Shown here piece by piece: positions 12,601 to 26,700 of a DNA stretch of 64,000 nucleotides. The position numbers were made by a program, and so were the translations under genes. Source of the DNA: Paracentrotus lividus (taxonomy: Eukaryota > Echinodermata > Echinoidea > Camarodonta > Echinidae); contig CALNVZ010003435.1 of assembly GCA_940671915.1 (NCBI GenBank), positions 269,532 through 333,531 of the forward strand, written 5' to 3'. The notes beneath the pieces were generated by a model, which saw only the letters and a program-made list of their open reading frames with translations, did no database searches and was not told the origin of the DNA. The first letter of the stretch is position 1; every line of letters starts with the position of its first letter.

Positions 12601-15600
12601 ATTGGTAGCCCTTACTATGACATGATATTTAACTTGGAAATACTTTTGTAAAATTAAATCATCGGAAAGCTTGGAATTTCTACTTTCAGAAAATATTTTA
12701 AACCCAAAATACAAAGTTTGGTGGCCTATTGAGGGTTTTGAACCAAAGGGTCACATAAAGTCTCCATGGATAGTCTCTCTCCTATTTCAATCTAAATGAA
12801 GAGAAAGAGAGAATCTAAATTTTGCATCTCTCTGTTTTGTTTTAAATTCCATATCAAAAGCTTAAAAATATATAATGAATAGTAATTCTGCCAGAGCCCC
12901 AGTTCAGTAGAATTGACAGGATCCTTCAGAGGGGTCCTATAAATGTTTTTCTTACCCTTCTGGTGGGTTAGGGCTCTGTGTTGCAATCCTGGCTAGCACA
13001 TGAAGCGTATTGTAGAGATCAGCTTCATTCAGGACATTACTCTGTTTCTCATCAATTAGGAAACGTTTGACTACGCTCATGGCGAACCCTACTGCTGCAT
13101 AGTTAAGCCCATTCTCCATAGACTGCAGGGAGAAAAGTAATAATAATAATAATAATAGCTGTGACTTGTATCGTGCCATTATCCATTTCATTAAATGCTC
13201 AAGGCACTTTTACACATTAATAGAATACAAAAATAAAGAATATTACACATTACAAAGATAATTAAACATTACAAAGTTAAATGAATGTCTGTCTTCAAAA
13301 ATATGATAAATCAAACAATTAAGTCTTGAGGTTTGTTCTAAATGTTTCAAGAGAAGATGAACTCTTCAACTCCTGTGGAAATCTGTTCCATAGTGCTGGC
13401 CCAGCATGAGCAAATGCTTGTCCCCCCATGTTTTCTCAGACAACGGAATTTGAAGGAGATAGAGGATTGTAGGGTTCGTGTTAGAAGTAAATTAAAAACA
13501 TCAAGTAATTTAAAGATCAACAATTGATATATCTAATCAAAAATCTTTCCTCAACAAACATTTATTTGATTGCTCTTTTTTTTATTTTTTTTGTTTTATT
13601 TAGTAATGACAGATTGAGAACAATACATGAAGCAGCTTTTACTGTAGATGGGGGAAATTTGCAAATGGATAATTTCTTGGTTTTTGTGATTTCTTCATTG
13701 CCATAAATAACCTTATATTGAAGTGGAAATTTTAATGAGGACAGACCTTAACCAGCCTTACGTCATACAATCAAAAGTGTCAGCCCATGCCCAAACATAA
13801 TAGAGCTGCTATTGTAAAAAAAATTGGTCCTGAACAATCTTTAGAAATTATGAATCCTGGAACTCTGCCTGTTAAAACCACTGCAAAAATAACCACTTAC
13901 ATGTATACAGTACTATATAAGATAAGATAGCTAATGGGAGATGACACAAGATGACTTACTGTGGCAATGTGCATATCAAAGGTTTGTAGATTGACAAGGT
14001 GTGTTCGTAACAGCTGTTCAATGGCATCAAGGTTGTACTTTCTTTCACTGCTAGTCTCACAAACAACTCTGTATGGGGAGGATAAAAAGGGATAAGAACG
14101 ATAACAATAATAATAATAATAATATCATTTTCATATTAGAGAATAATTAATACCATTCACTTGATTTAAATTTATTCATTCCTATTCCTACTCATCTCTA
14201 ACTCATCAATTTGTAAAGTCACTTTTCCTATCCTGCTTCCTAAGATAACTCTTCTTCTTAACCCTAATTGAACGGGGGGGGGGGGGGGGGGGGGGGGGGG
14301 GCCTAAAAGACCCCCCTAATCCTAACCCTAGCACTAACCCTACACTTAATCATATCTAAATCATAATCCATGACTGTACCTGGTTTTCAAATGAGACTAC
14401 CGAGAAAAGAAATCAATCGTAACTTTTTATCAATCATAAGTCTTTGTGTTACAGGGCATAGATTTAGTCCAGAATCACAGATTTGAATCATGTTCATGTT
14501 CAGTTCTTGATTAATCTGATCAGTACAGCTCCAAAGAACATGTTTCAGTTGTTTGTGAATTCATTCATAACTTTACAAACGTCTTGGTGAAACATTCCCC
14601 TAGGGGGCATTTCACCAAATTGTTCTTAAAGTTACGAGCGACTTTACAAACTACTGGAACATGTTCTTGGGTGCTATACTAATGCTATATAATTTAGCGC
14701 AAGAACGTGTCACCAGTCGTTCGTAGATTCATTCATAACTTTCGCACAACTTGGTGAAAAGTCCCCCTAGACAGGTTTGATGATGCATGAAAGCACCCAT
14801 GTTCATACCTTGTGACTTGCTTGTTTGTCCATTGTGGACCGTATGCTCGCTGGTCTTGGAGTGACTTGAGAACTAGGATGTGAGCATCTCGGTAGCGTAA
14901 TGCTGCATTGGGATCTAGGGAGCTCACTGTGTAGCCTTCCAGAAGACCTTCAACAGCCTGGCAAGATCAAGAATAAAATATATTAGGGGACATTGGTTAT
15001 ATGAATTCAACTAATTGTCCTGCTGATGATATTCTTCTATCTTGTGAAATTATAGCTACAATGATAGTTACAAAGCAGATATTTTTCATTGTTTTTTTTT
15101 TAATTTTCAATAAAGACAACTCTGATTAATCATAACTCATTTTTGAAGGATTGATTACTCAAAGTATCTAGCTCTTTTCAAGCTGGAATTTTGAGATTCA
15201 AAACAATATCCTGCAATTTCCTTCTAATGCCATTCTTCAAATAATGGGGAGCAATACAGCTTTTTACTCACCGTTTCCATGCATTTCTGTGCAGCAACAA
15301 ATCTCACACAAATATTTCATCAACAAATGTACTGAAAAATTCCTGATGAACACACACACGCAAGAACATCTGCTCCTATCGAGCTGTACATTGGTGCACC
15401 GATATAAGCATTTATCGATCATAGGCCATCAATTTTTAATGGGAGAAATTTTACATGGTGTGCGAATTAAAAGTCCCCATGAGAATCAGACATTTATATC
15501 AGCTGTTTTGACTATTTGCGTTATTTGCGTTCTAATGTTCTAACTATTCCGTACTGTTGGCATCTCTGCCTTATTATCTTCACCCTGTCTTATATTTTTA

Positions 15601-18600
15601 TAAATGATTTCTCACCTTCTGGAGGCAGGCTAGAGCTGTGACAATCTCCCTTGAGTTCCTGGCTACCATGACAGACTCTAGGAGGATCTGTAAGATCTGG
15701 ACATGCTGTGACTGTGGCATGACTTGGTTGATGAACTGTAGGTGCTGGTCAATCTCAGTAATACATTTGTCATAGATCTGGGTGATCTCATCAACGGCGT
15801 AAGACTGTCAAGGAAACAAGAAATTGAATCATTACATTGCCAAAACTGTTGCTCTCTATGCAGGAATCATATATGATGGAGGTACCTAAGTCCACGCAAT
15901 TTGTTATCAACTGCTAAAAAATAAGATAATCCAATATTTCTATCAAAAATTATTCGCTCTTTTAAATGTTAAAATTCTAAGGAACATTTATAGAGAAAAC
16001 TACGACAGAAATATTAGGTGAATGCGTAAGCCGAATCGATTCCGTGACGGTGTCAATTTTGCTTTGGCAAAACTGAACGGTACATTAGTCCACGCACATA
16101 CAGTAAGTGAATGTAAATTTGCATTTCCTGTCTCAATTACGTGATTTCTTGACAATTTCATAAAATCATAAAAATACAAGAAACCAATGATTTCCCGTGA
16201 AAGTTCTTGTGATATCTCCGATATAGGCTTGTCGTTTTCTCGACTGCTCAAGAAAATAAGCGCACATATCGCTCGTATTAGAGGGTGCTTGGACTAAGGT
16301 ACCTCTACCATACATAAGATATTGGCCTATTTCAGTGGGGAAGGGCTCTACAGCATCCTTCGGGTGATTAGGAAGAACCAACTTAATTTTCAAATCCAGT
16401 GTTTTGGTTGGTTGACTAGATTCTGACATACTTGTTTCCATCAGATATGACTATTTACATCTAGGACCGACCTTAAACGTCACTATCAAAAAGACTTTAC
16501 TGATATTCAAACCTGGGTCTAATCCATTTGTACGTAAATGCAGAGAGTTGAAGATACCCGCTCAACCAACTCAGAATATTTGCTTTGGTCTATGTTTATA
16601 TTTTATTCTTATCTGAAATTCCCAGTGGTATTGCTACAAGCACAGGTGAGCTACAAATCTCTTTGGCAATTTTTTCAGTTGACTATTCATACACATTTAC
16701 ATTGATAGCTCATTCAATAACACTCATTTTATTGGCAGATTACAAAACTGAGCAAAACAACTTTAAACACTTGTATTCCATGTACAAAAGAGAAGATATT
16801 TTGCAAACCCTGTTATATTCATATGGTTTTATAATGTCATTTTTACAAAATGAATTAGATTTAAATGCAATTATACTGTTTAATCAATGACAATGAAATA
16901 AAATCTCAATTTAATCAATGTTACTGCATCCCTTTAATTAACAGACATACCTGAGTAAGCTTGGCTAAAAAACCAGGCGGTTGGTTTGCTTCAGGTGTGG
17001 GTAGAAACCCTGGAATGCTGCGAGCAAACTCTTCATATACAGCTATCTGACCTTGAGGTACACCTCCAACCTAGAGAAAAAAAAAACGATATTAAGAATG
17101 GTAAACTAATCAAATTTGCATAATTTATAGGGAAAAATAGGATGACATGTTATAATCAATCAACATCATTCCATATTCCATTGTACATGTCGAAAATCTT
17201 ACTATTATATGTGCACATATTAAATAATTTATATTACAGCTGTCGGTATCTTTTTCCTTTCATATTTATTCTGCAATGTTGCTGAAAAAAAATACCATGT
17301 AAATTTTCCAAGTGAATTTTATGGGCATAAAGATTTAAATGAATTGAATTAAAATTCCTGCAGACATAAATCCTGTGATGTAACTAAATGCTGTAAGCCC
17401 AGAGGCAAGTTGTCATTTTCATTCAGTTTTTAGACAAGTTTATTTATGCAAGAGTGAAACAAAATGCAATTGGTGCTAATTTGAGGAGAAAAACCCATTG
17501 AATTCAGAATGCAAGTATTCTGCATTGATATGAGTTATCACAGATTTACAGGATCTGTGCCCAGTAACATATAAAGAGTTACGATCAATTGCAAATGGAT
17601 AGTAACAAATCAGAATCCCTGTTGCATGGACTTCTTGCATAAAAATCTCACTTTCAACCGATCAGAATGGCTGTTTCAAATTTGGAATTGATCGCAACTC
17701 TTTATTGCAAATGGATAGTAACCAATCAGGCTCCTCCTTGCAAGAACTTTTTACATAAAAATCTCACTGTGAACCAATCAGAATGGTTGTTTCAAATTTA
17801 CCTTTAACCTGATCTGCTCTGGCATCCTTTCAGCCTGATAGGTGAGGACCACTGGATCACAGTAGCGACGGTTCTCGTTCCTGGCATGCTTACGGAGCTC
17901 AATCTCTGTGGCTAGTCTTCGGTCCATCTCAGGGATGGCTTTCTCTACAGCACACTTCTGAATGAAGCAACAGGCCAGTTCCACGTTGTCATTAGCCACC
18001 ACTGATGCAGCCTGTTCTATCAGCTCTTTCTGCTGCTGCGTGCCACCCTGATGAAGAGAAAATTTCATGATACATTGAAGTTCTCTTAATGATATACAAT
18101 TGTTGAAGAAACCATCACAAAATAAAAAAGGAAAGGTTAATTACAATGCTCCCGAGAATTGTTGCAAGTGGTAATTAACCTAAATCAATGAGAAATCAAC
18201 TCAATTCTCTTAAGAGTCACAAGAAAACCTTGTATCTCAAGTTTTGGTGAAATGGCCTTTACTTGGTTAATCTCTAGGTAATCATTAAAGTCCTGTCCAA
18301 ATCCCAACTATCTTAACCCCAAAATTAAGCCACCACCATGTGTCCAAGAGTACGCTATAGTGCATTGGCCCTCATGTTTTTTGATCTACTGAACATTTGA
18401 ACTTTTTGAGATTCAAGGTGTATATTTCTGTAACTAATATGTTATCATCGTTCTGAAGAATCTTGGGAGATACTGGGGCCCCCTAACACAAAGGTTTCTG
18501 ATCAATTGCAAATATGAAAGAGCTACTCTGATTGGTTGCTGGTCAGTCTTTTGAACCATAAGTGTGTGCAACCACGATCTTGATTGGTTGTTGCCATCTT

Positions 18601-20740
18601 GCAATTGATTGCAAACCTTTGTGTTATGGGACCCAGGAGGCATTCTGCAAAGACGGGACCTTGTGGTAGACTTACCCCATGCCAAAGAAGTTATCCTATG
18701 AAGTCCAATACTGCAGACTATAAAAATTGCCCTCACCCCTCCCCTTTCCCTGCCTTTGAAGGTGACACGACATATGCTTATGCAACAATTTGCTCTGAGC
18801 ATTATTTTGTCTACGATGTAAGGTTTGAGATAGGGTTGGAATTGGGGTTTGGGCAGGGTATTGTGTTAAGCCTAGTGAGGTGACAAAACCTTGAATCTCA
18901 AGAATGTCAAACATTCAGGAGAGCGACAAAACATGGCAGCCAACGTACTATGACCTATGGGATCAACTTTCTTTGACATGCTGTGGTGGCTTTATTTTTT
19001 GGGTAAGAGAGCTGGGATTTGGACATTACTTGACTGATTTACCTGGAAATTATCCAAAAAGGTGATTTTTTTAAAACAAGGTCTTGTCATGCAAACAATG
19101 GTATGGAGTTTACAGTGATAATCGCTGGAGCAAATGTCATAGAATGAGTCTTTGCCTACCTTGAGGGCTGCTATGCAGGATAGTTTGAAGTTGTTGATGA
19201 TACTGAAGATAAGTGGTTCATGACATGTAATCATAGCCATACCAGCAGTCAGGTTCCTCACCATGTGATGAGCAGCCAAACGCATACGATTCTCCTCAGG
19301 ATCCAGAGCAAAGTCCTGTGAAAAAGAAGTGATTGATTTTTCAAATCAAATTTGAGATCAAAAGACAAATGCCTCCTGATAATCCCAAACGTTCGCACTC
19401 AATTCTACGGAACCCAATTATTTTAGCTTCTGCGGAATTGTGGAATAGATTGCCCGATCTTGTAAAGAGTGCTAGTTCCTTCGAGTTATTTAAAACTCGG
19501 TTAAAAACTAATACCGTAAATTACCGTGTATAAGGCGCACTCGTGTATAAGGCGCACCCCGATTTTTGGGGTCTTAAAAAAAAAAAAAAAAAGTTTCACG
19601 AAAGGTGCCAATAAATATTTCATCATTGCATCTTACAAATTGTTAAGAAAAGTCACCAGATTTATTATTAATTTATAATTATTTTTTAATAGTTACAAAT
19701 TTATTCTTGTAAAAGAAAAAGATAATTTAATTATTTCATCCCAAAGAAATACATTTTATCAGGTTTCAATTTTATACAGTATATTAATTAATATTGGGGA
19801 AAATATTACAGCAAAAAATCATACAGATTTAAGGCATAAAGAGCTAAAAAATGAATTTTAAAAAAAAGTAGAAACGATTCCGATTCCGATTAAAAACGAT
19901 TATAATAACACTAACAAATAATAAAAATAACTTGGCCCCATTTCTTCTTAAATAGCAGAAAAATTGTCCATGCATTTTGGGGTTATAAAATCTATTTTTT
20001 AGAGGCCAAAATAGTGAGAAAAATGTTTGAAAAAAAAAGAAAAAAATTTAAGAAGAAAATTAAAACCAGAAAATTAATTTTAAGGAGAAACGATTACGAT
20101 CGATTACGATTACGATCGAGCATAAGTACTGTCATCTAAGAGCATTTTCCATGCACAATAAAGCTATAAAACTCTGTATTTTAATCAAAATTCTTCCAAA
20201 TTCAGGGAGGAAAATATTTTTAATTGTTCATAATTATAGTTAAAGAATAAAAACTTTAGTTTGCTTAAAGAATTTTAATTTAAAAAAATCAAGAAATGTA
20301 TGTTTTGATTTTAGTAACCGGCAAATATACGTACTAAAGTTTTTATATTTATTAGAAGATAACATACACATGTAAAGCTCAGAAGTTCAGAATTTTTATT
20401 TCAACACTTCTTTATATCTATGTATAAGGCGCACCCCCGACTTTGCGTTGTCAAATGGTGGGAAAAAAGTGCGCCTTATACACGGTAATTTACGGTACCT
20501 GTTTATGAAAAGTTAATTGCTATTGTAATTTTATAATTTTCTGCACATTTCATGTAAAAGGCATTAATGGTACTCTATACTATCATTACACTGTCCTCTT
20601 TTCTATTTAAGCGCATAGGGACTCTCTTAATGTTTGTGATATGTGCTATATAAGAAACATTAATTATTATTTATTATTACTGTTATCAGCATCCTGAATT
20701 ACGCAGTTCCTAAATGGAATAATTTGTAACATTTCCTAGC

Positions 20741-20771
<31 letters not shown>

Positions 20772-23700
20772 CTTTTTTTTTTTTAGAGAGCCTTGAAATA
20801 GATATCGCAATACAATATTACCATGCATGTTATCATTAGTATCTTGAGAAAGAAGCCAGTTTCAACCCTATGAAACTAAGGAGCAGGTAATAACCTGCAA
20901 ATTAGATTTTACTTTCCATGAATTTGGGGCACAAATTGTGACATTTCAGCATAACTCAATACTAATTATACTATACATTTATAGTTTGTGGGCTTTACAT
21001 TTGAATTGAGACGATATATTTTACTAGAAATTTTGTGCAATTTAGACTTATTTTTTATGAAGTTATTGAGCAAAACAATGTATAACGCTGTGACATGGAC
21101 ACGGATTCCAAGTAGAGTTGGGAGTTTTACATTTGGTCCTAAATGTCAAATTATGGCAATTAGGTTGACCAAAACTTGATACAATATGCACATTTACTTG
21201 TTAAGTCAGGTAGCTAAATACCTCAGATTTCCTTTATGCATTTTCTATTTTAACCCTAATCAGACTGGGGGGGGGGGGGGCCATCATGGCCCCCCCCTCG
21301 ACATTTTCCGCGACCACTCCGCCGCACGAAATTTTCTGATCGCGCCGCTTGCTGACTTTTTACTTTCAAGTCTCGCGCATCTTTTGAAACCATTTTCGCA
21401 AAAATTGGTTGTACCGTTACGACGCTGCACGATTTTCAAAAATATCCGTCAGACCGAAAATGGCTCAAAAACGTGATTTGTGTACAAAGTCAATGCAAAT
21501 TGAGTTTTCTCACCTAATTCATAAAGATATGAATATTTTCACTTATTGGCTGAAATCAATTTATTTTAGCATATTTATGCTTAAAAATGGTTCTTAAATG
21601 ATTTTTGCGTAAAAAAAAAGAAAAACAAAAGGTCGAAAAAACAAAGAAATACATAAGAAATTCATAAAACAATAAAATACATAAGAAATTAATTTTGAAA
21701 TGAGGATTTTTTTCTAGTACAATTGTTAGGAATGCTATAAGGAATAATAATACACAAAATTAGCATTCTAGTAGCTTTATTTTTTCAATTAGAGCAAAAA
21801 GTATGATTTCATTCATAAATTAGCATAATTAATTCATATAAAAAAAATTCATATTATTTTGGAAAAATTAACAGCGCAGTCTTGAGATTACATGGCTCAC
21901 TACCATCGTGCAAATTTTCGGCGCGGTCGCGCGATCGGCGGCCGAGATCTTAGGGGGGGCCATCATGGCCCCCCCCCCAGTCTTGAGAGCTACATGTACC
22001 AAAACACCCCAGTCTGATTAGGGTTAAAAGAAAATTTAAAAATTGTAACTATGTTACTCGGTGTCCACCAATAATGTCCATCCTATCACATCATGGTGAT
22101 TACTTGAAATCTGAACCAACCTTTTTGACGATTTGTTCACAGGTACTGAGGGCAATCTTGATGGAGCGGTCAACCACGGGGTGTACCAGCTCCTGTACGG
22201 CTCTCTCCACGGCTGGACGCACACAGTTACGCAGCTGAGGGTGGGCTTGGAAGATAGCCAGCTGTAACAAGAAGAAATCTATTAAATCTCAAAGAAAACA
22301 TGACAAATTTTTCAGTATGAACAAGACGGCACAGAATCACACATATCAACAATGGCAATATGGACAATTGTGAATCACTAGTCAAATAAAATGTGTTGGT
22401 GAAAACATCATCAGCAAAGTCTGTGTTTTGGTTGTGTTTTTCTTCCCACCAGTACTTGAATCGGCAATTAGTCAAATCTGTCTTTGTCTAATACCTGTCA
22501 CGTCTCATCTCACATGATCAAATACTATATTGTCTATAACCAGTTTATCTAATAACCATTCCTAATTGCCACTTAGTACATTTACTATTTGTCCAATTGC
22601 CAGCAAGATTATTCCCATTTCATCTAACACCCGGTCTAAGACTAGTCTATCTGACGAAATGAACTAGTTTTGACCAAATGATTATTTAGCAAACAGGGAA
22701 AACTATTCCAGATAAAATGAGAGTTAGACCATTTGATAATTAGACAAAATGAAGATCAGCCCCAGTGGGAATTAGTCTAAAGAGTTGATTGGACCAAACA
22801 GCTTTTAGACCAAAATGATTGTAGACCGCATGGGTAAAGCCATGGTGATGTTAGATGATATGGGAATTAGACCAACTAGTAATAGACCACATGGATATGA
22901 ACTCAGTAATCAGGCTTAAAAGCAAACTGTATCCGCCATACATTTCACATACAGATATTTTCGTGGTTGTGGACTGTTTTGGGAAGTTCCCGATGTGAAA
23001 ATGTTGCAATTTTTGTGTTTCCATTTGAGTAAATGGCCATGTATCGAAGCAGAAATTTTCGCAAAATTTTATTCATGAAATTTGCGAATACAAAACCACC
23101 GCAAAATTACTGCGCATACAGTAATCTTGAGAACTGACCTGTGCGTTGACTGTAGTGAGAGGTGCGATGCCTGTAAGGGCGGAGGTGTTGAGGTCTTGGA
23201 AGCTGAACTGAGGTACCGGTGCTTGGGTAGCCGGTAAAGACGGGGTAGGTGGTGTCGGAGCAGATGAGGCAAGCCCTAAGCTACCTGAAGGTTTGAACGG
23301 AGTCACAACCGATGACAAACCTATACAAAAGATTTACAATCGATCATCATCATCATCATCAGAATGACATACAACGTTCCCAAGCGCCCCATACAATTAA
23401 TTTGCTTGTTAATTTCATTTTAAGAACCATTAAGACCATTACCAGATACTTATGCTAAACTTTGTCAGTTATTCATAGAACAAAATTATCAGGCACGAGG
23501 ATATTTGTATGTTGATATTTAATTAATTCAATTAGGCTTATTACAATTTACTCTCCTCTCTAAAATAAATTCACATAGGATTTAAATTTTAAGTCCCATT
23601 AGCAGTACTGCCAATTTGTTCTTTTTGAACCAGCAAAAATTAATGACAATCATATCATCAAGCTACTCACCTTGATCACCAACCAAGGAACTGTTGGGTA

Positions 23701-26700
23701 CGGTAGGGAGGGGTACTGCTAGACCCCCTACCGAGGAAGGTGGGTTATCTTGACCCATTCCCACAGAGATGCCGAATGCCCCACCCTCCATAAACTTCTT
23801 AGAAGTCGTTAATTTGTGAGGGATAAGACCAACCATCTCTAGATCCTTCAGATACATGCCAGGCTTAAGATCCTGTGGATACAAGATCAGAAAATAAACA
23901 ATGAAAACAATTTAGAATTTAGATTAGGTGTATTTATAAGCTCAATACAAGGTAGGTACTGTATACAGAGATGGTAATGGAATAGTTATAACACTACAAA
24001 TTAAAATGCGAATAATGCAAATAACTGAAACAGCAGAAACAAATGTCTTGGTCACAAGAGGAGGAAATCTGATTTAAATGCATTCCCAAATTTGATTCAC
24101 AGAGAAAAATGCTGTTAATTATTCCCGCTGTCATGAGAAGTAATTGGTTCAGCTTTTTCAAATATTTTGCTTATGTTACAATTATTCCATAGGGTTAGCA
24201 TCTCGTTGAATGAGACATACACATTGCATATATAACATTTCAGGATTTTTTGTGTTTTTGGACTAGTTAGGGAAATCTGTGAAGGGAAAACTTCGAAATT
24301 TCTATGATCTTTTTACTACCATTAGTAGCCTTATATGAAGTGAAAATTTCTGCGAAAATTGACTTATAAAATTTAAGAAAATAGAATTCTTGCAAAATGT
24401 ATGCCTTATACAGCATACCAGCAATGAACCTTCAACATGAATGACAGATGAATTTGAATCTTCAAAATAGCTTTTTGTTTTCTATTGACAAACTACCTCA
24501 CGTTCGCATGGTTTGCCGCCTACTATTATTCAATGGAAGTGAGATGTCATACAAGAATTTTATTCTCCCAAAACTCAAATTGAGCATTACGGACTAACGA
24601 CGGGGAAGAAAACATGACTTACATCTATAGTTATATTGAAGGCCTTGCATAGAACCTCCACTTCAAACTTGAGATTGAGTTTGAGGTTGGGTTCCTGGTG
24701 AAGCTCACCCAGGACGTTCATGATGGCCATTGTCCAGGGGTTGGGAGGCTTGAAGATGCGGCTCTTTGTGCAGGACTCGATCACCTTAGCCACAAAGGGC
24801 ACCACGTACAGCAGTTCAGCCTGGCCTTTGTGATAGGCTTCAAGGATAAGGGCTTTCATGTCAAGGTCCTGGGGAAAGAAGGATAAAAGAGAGAGATTTA
24901 CGATCAGGGATGATATTAAATCTTGCAACAAAAAAAACAAAACTCTCTAAACAATTTGTCCCGGGTCCAGAGGGCTGTCTATATTGGATCAAGTTTTAGG
25001 TGGCAAAGCCACTCATTTCATTTCCAATTCCATTTCATTTCAAATTCCATTTCCAATCACATCCAATTAAATTAAATTAAAAGCACAGGTCCTTCATCTC
25101 TTCACGCCGTGAAGGCAAAATTAGTCATTGCATGTACATTTTGGATTCCATTCACTTCAATTTAATATATTTATTTTTTCAAACATCAAAAATATATTCT
25201 AATCAAGATAATCTATGAGATTTTTAACAAAATACAATGATGGCTTGGTGACCCCGCAGAAACCAGAGCTTCTCAGAAGGTGGCACCAAATTGCATTACA
25301 GATAAAAATGATTAATTATCCAGGATAAATTCCTTGATGTTTCTATCACTATTCCTGCTGTTTTTAATTTCATTTCTCTCTTCTAGGGTGGAATATAATT
25401 ATACAGATCAACCTCGCTTATACGGCCACGTTGGGACCAGCAACCGGTAAATTGATATCCAGAAGGCTGTCTATATTTGATCAAGTTTTAGGTGGCAAAG
25501 CCCCTCAAACCGCCTGTTTGAAGCTGTTTGAAATTTGGAAAACATAAAAATACACAAGGAAAAATTCGACTTTAGCCATTTTTTGGACAAACCGATTTTA
25601 ACTTTTGAGACTTGAAGTTTATGTTGCCAAAAAAAAATTTGCCACGTTCCTCTGATCACAAGCCAAGATCGGGGTGGGGGAGGGGAGGGGGATGGCCATA
25701 AGTCCATTCCTAGTAAATGTTACAGAAAGTGCATCAAGACATTTGGTAATTCAACTGAAAATTATTAACACCAGTTGCGGGTAGATAGAGAGATTAATTT
25801 TACTTACCACTTGTAAGATTGGTTTGTTCTTTGCTAATGTGATTTTACCCAACCAATGTCCCAAGTTCTTCAGGAGTGTCCTGTCTGAGAAGTTGGAATC
25901 ACTCTTACTTGATGCTAATAGTACCTGATATAGGATATACAATAGAAAAGTTAATTAACACATGTCACAATGCATGCCCTCTACTTTATGAAGACAGCAA
26001 AGCAAAATAATAAAACTTGAAAAGATGTCTATATTGTGAAATACGTTATGCCATTCATAAATAAGAAGAATTTTATGTAAAATGATTATTGATGATGCTT
26101 AATTAGTAAGGTGAAGAGGTATTTATACTCGCTCATAGTGAAAATCGAAGGTTTGTTTTGTGGTACTTTGCAATTTCTACTTCCACAGAATTGATTACTG
26201 ATATAAATGGAACAATGTCTTACTACTCCATCAAAATTAAACAATATATCTAAAAAAGGTTTTACTACATAGATGGCAGGATATAAATGCATCACCATCA
26301 TCATCATCATCACCATCATCACCATCATCATTATCATCATCATCACCATCATCATCATCAACATCACCATCATCACTATCATTAAACATATCTAATAATC
26401 CAAATATGAATCTTACCCCAATGTTCCTATAGGTCTCTTGGAGAACTAGCTCTGCTAGCTTATTAACTTTGATCTGATCAACGAAGTTGGCGTAGAGAGT
26501 GTGGAAGTTGGTCTCGATGCTAGCCCTCTTTAGAACTAGGTACCTTGATATCCATTCAACATGCTCATCTAGGCATAGATCCTTCATCTCTTCACACTGT
26601 AATGATCAAATCAATTCATGTTAGATTCCATTCATTTTCCATTTTTCATTTCCATTTCCAATTTAAATTCCATCCAATTTAATTCAGTGTGGAAGTTGGT

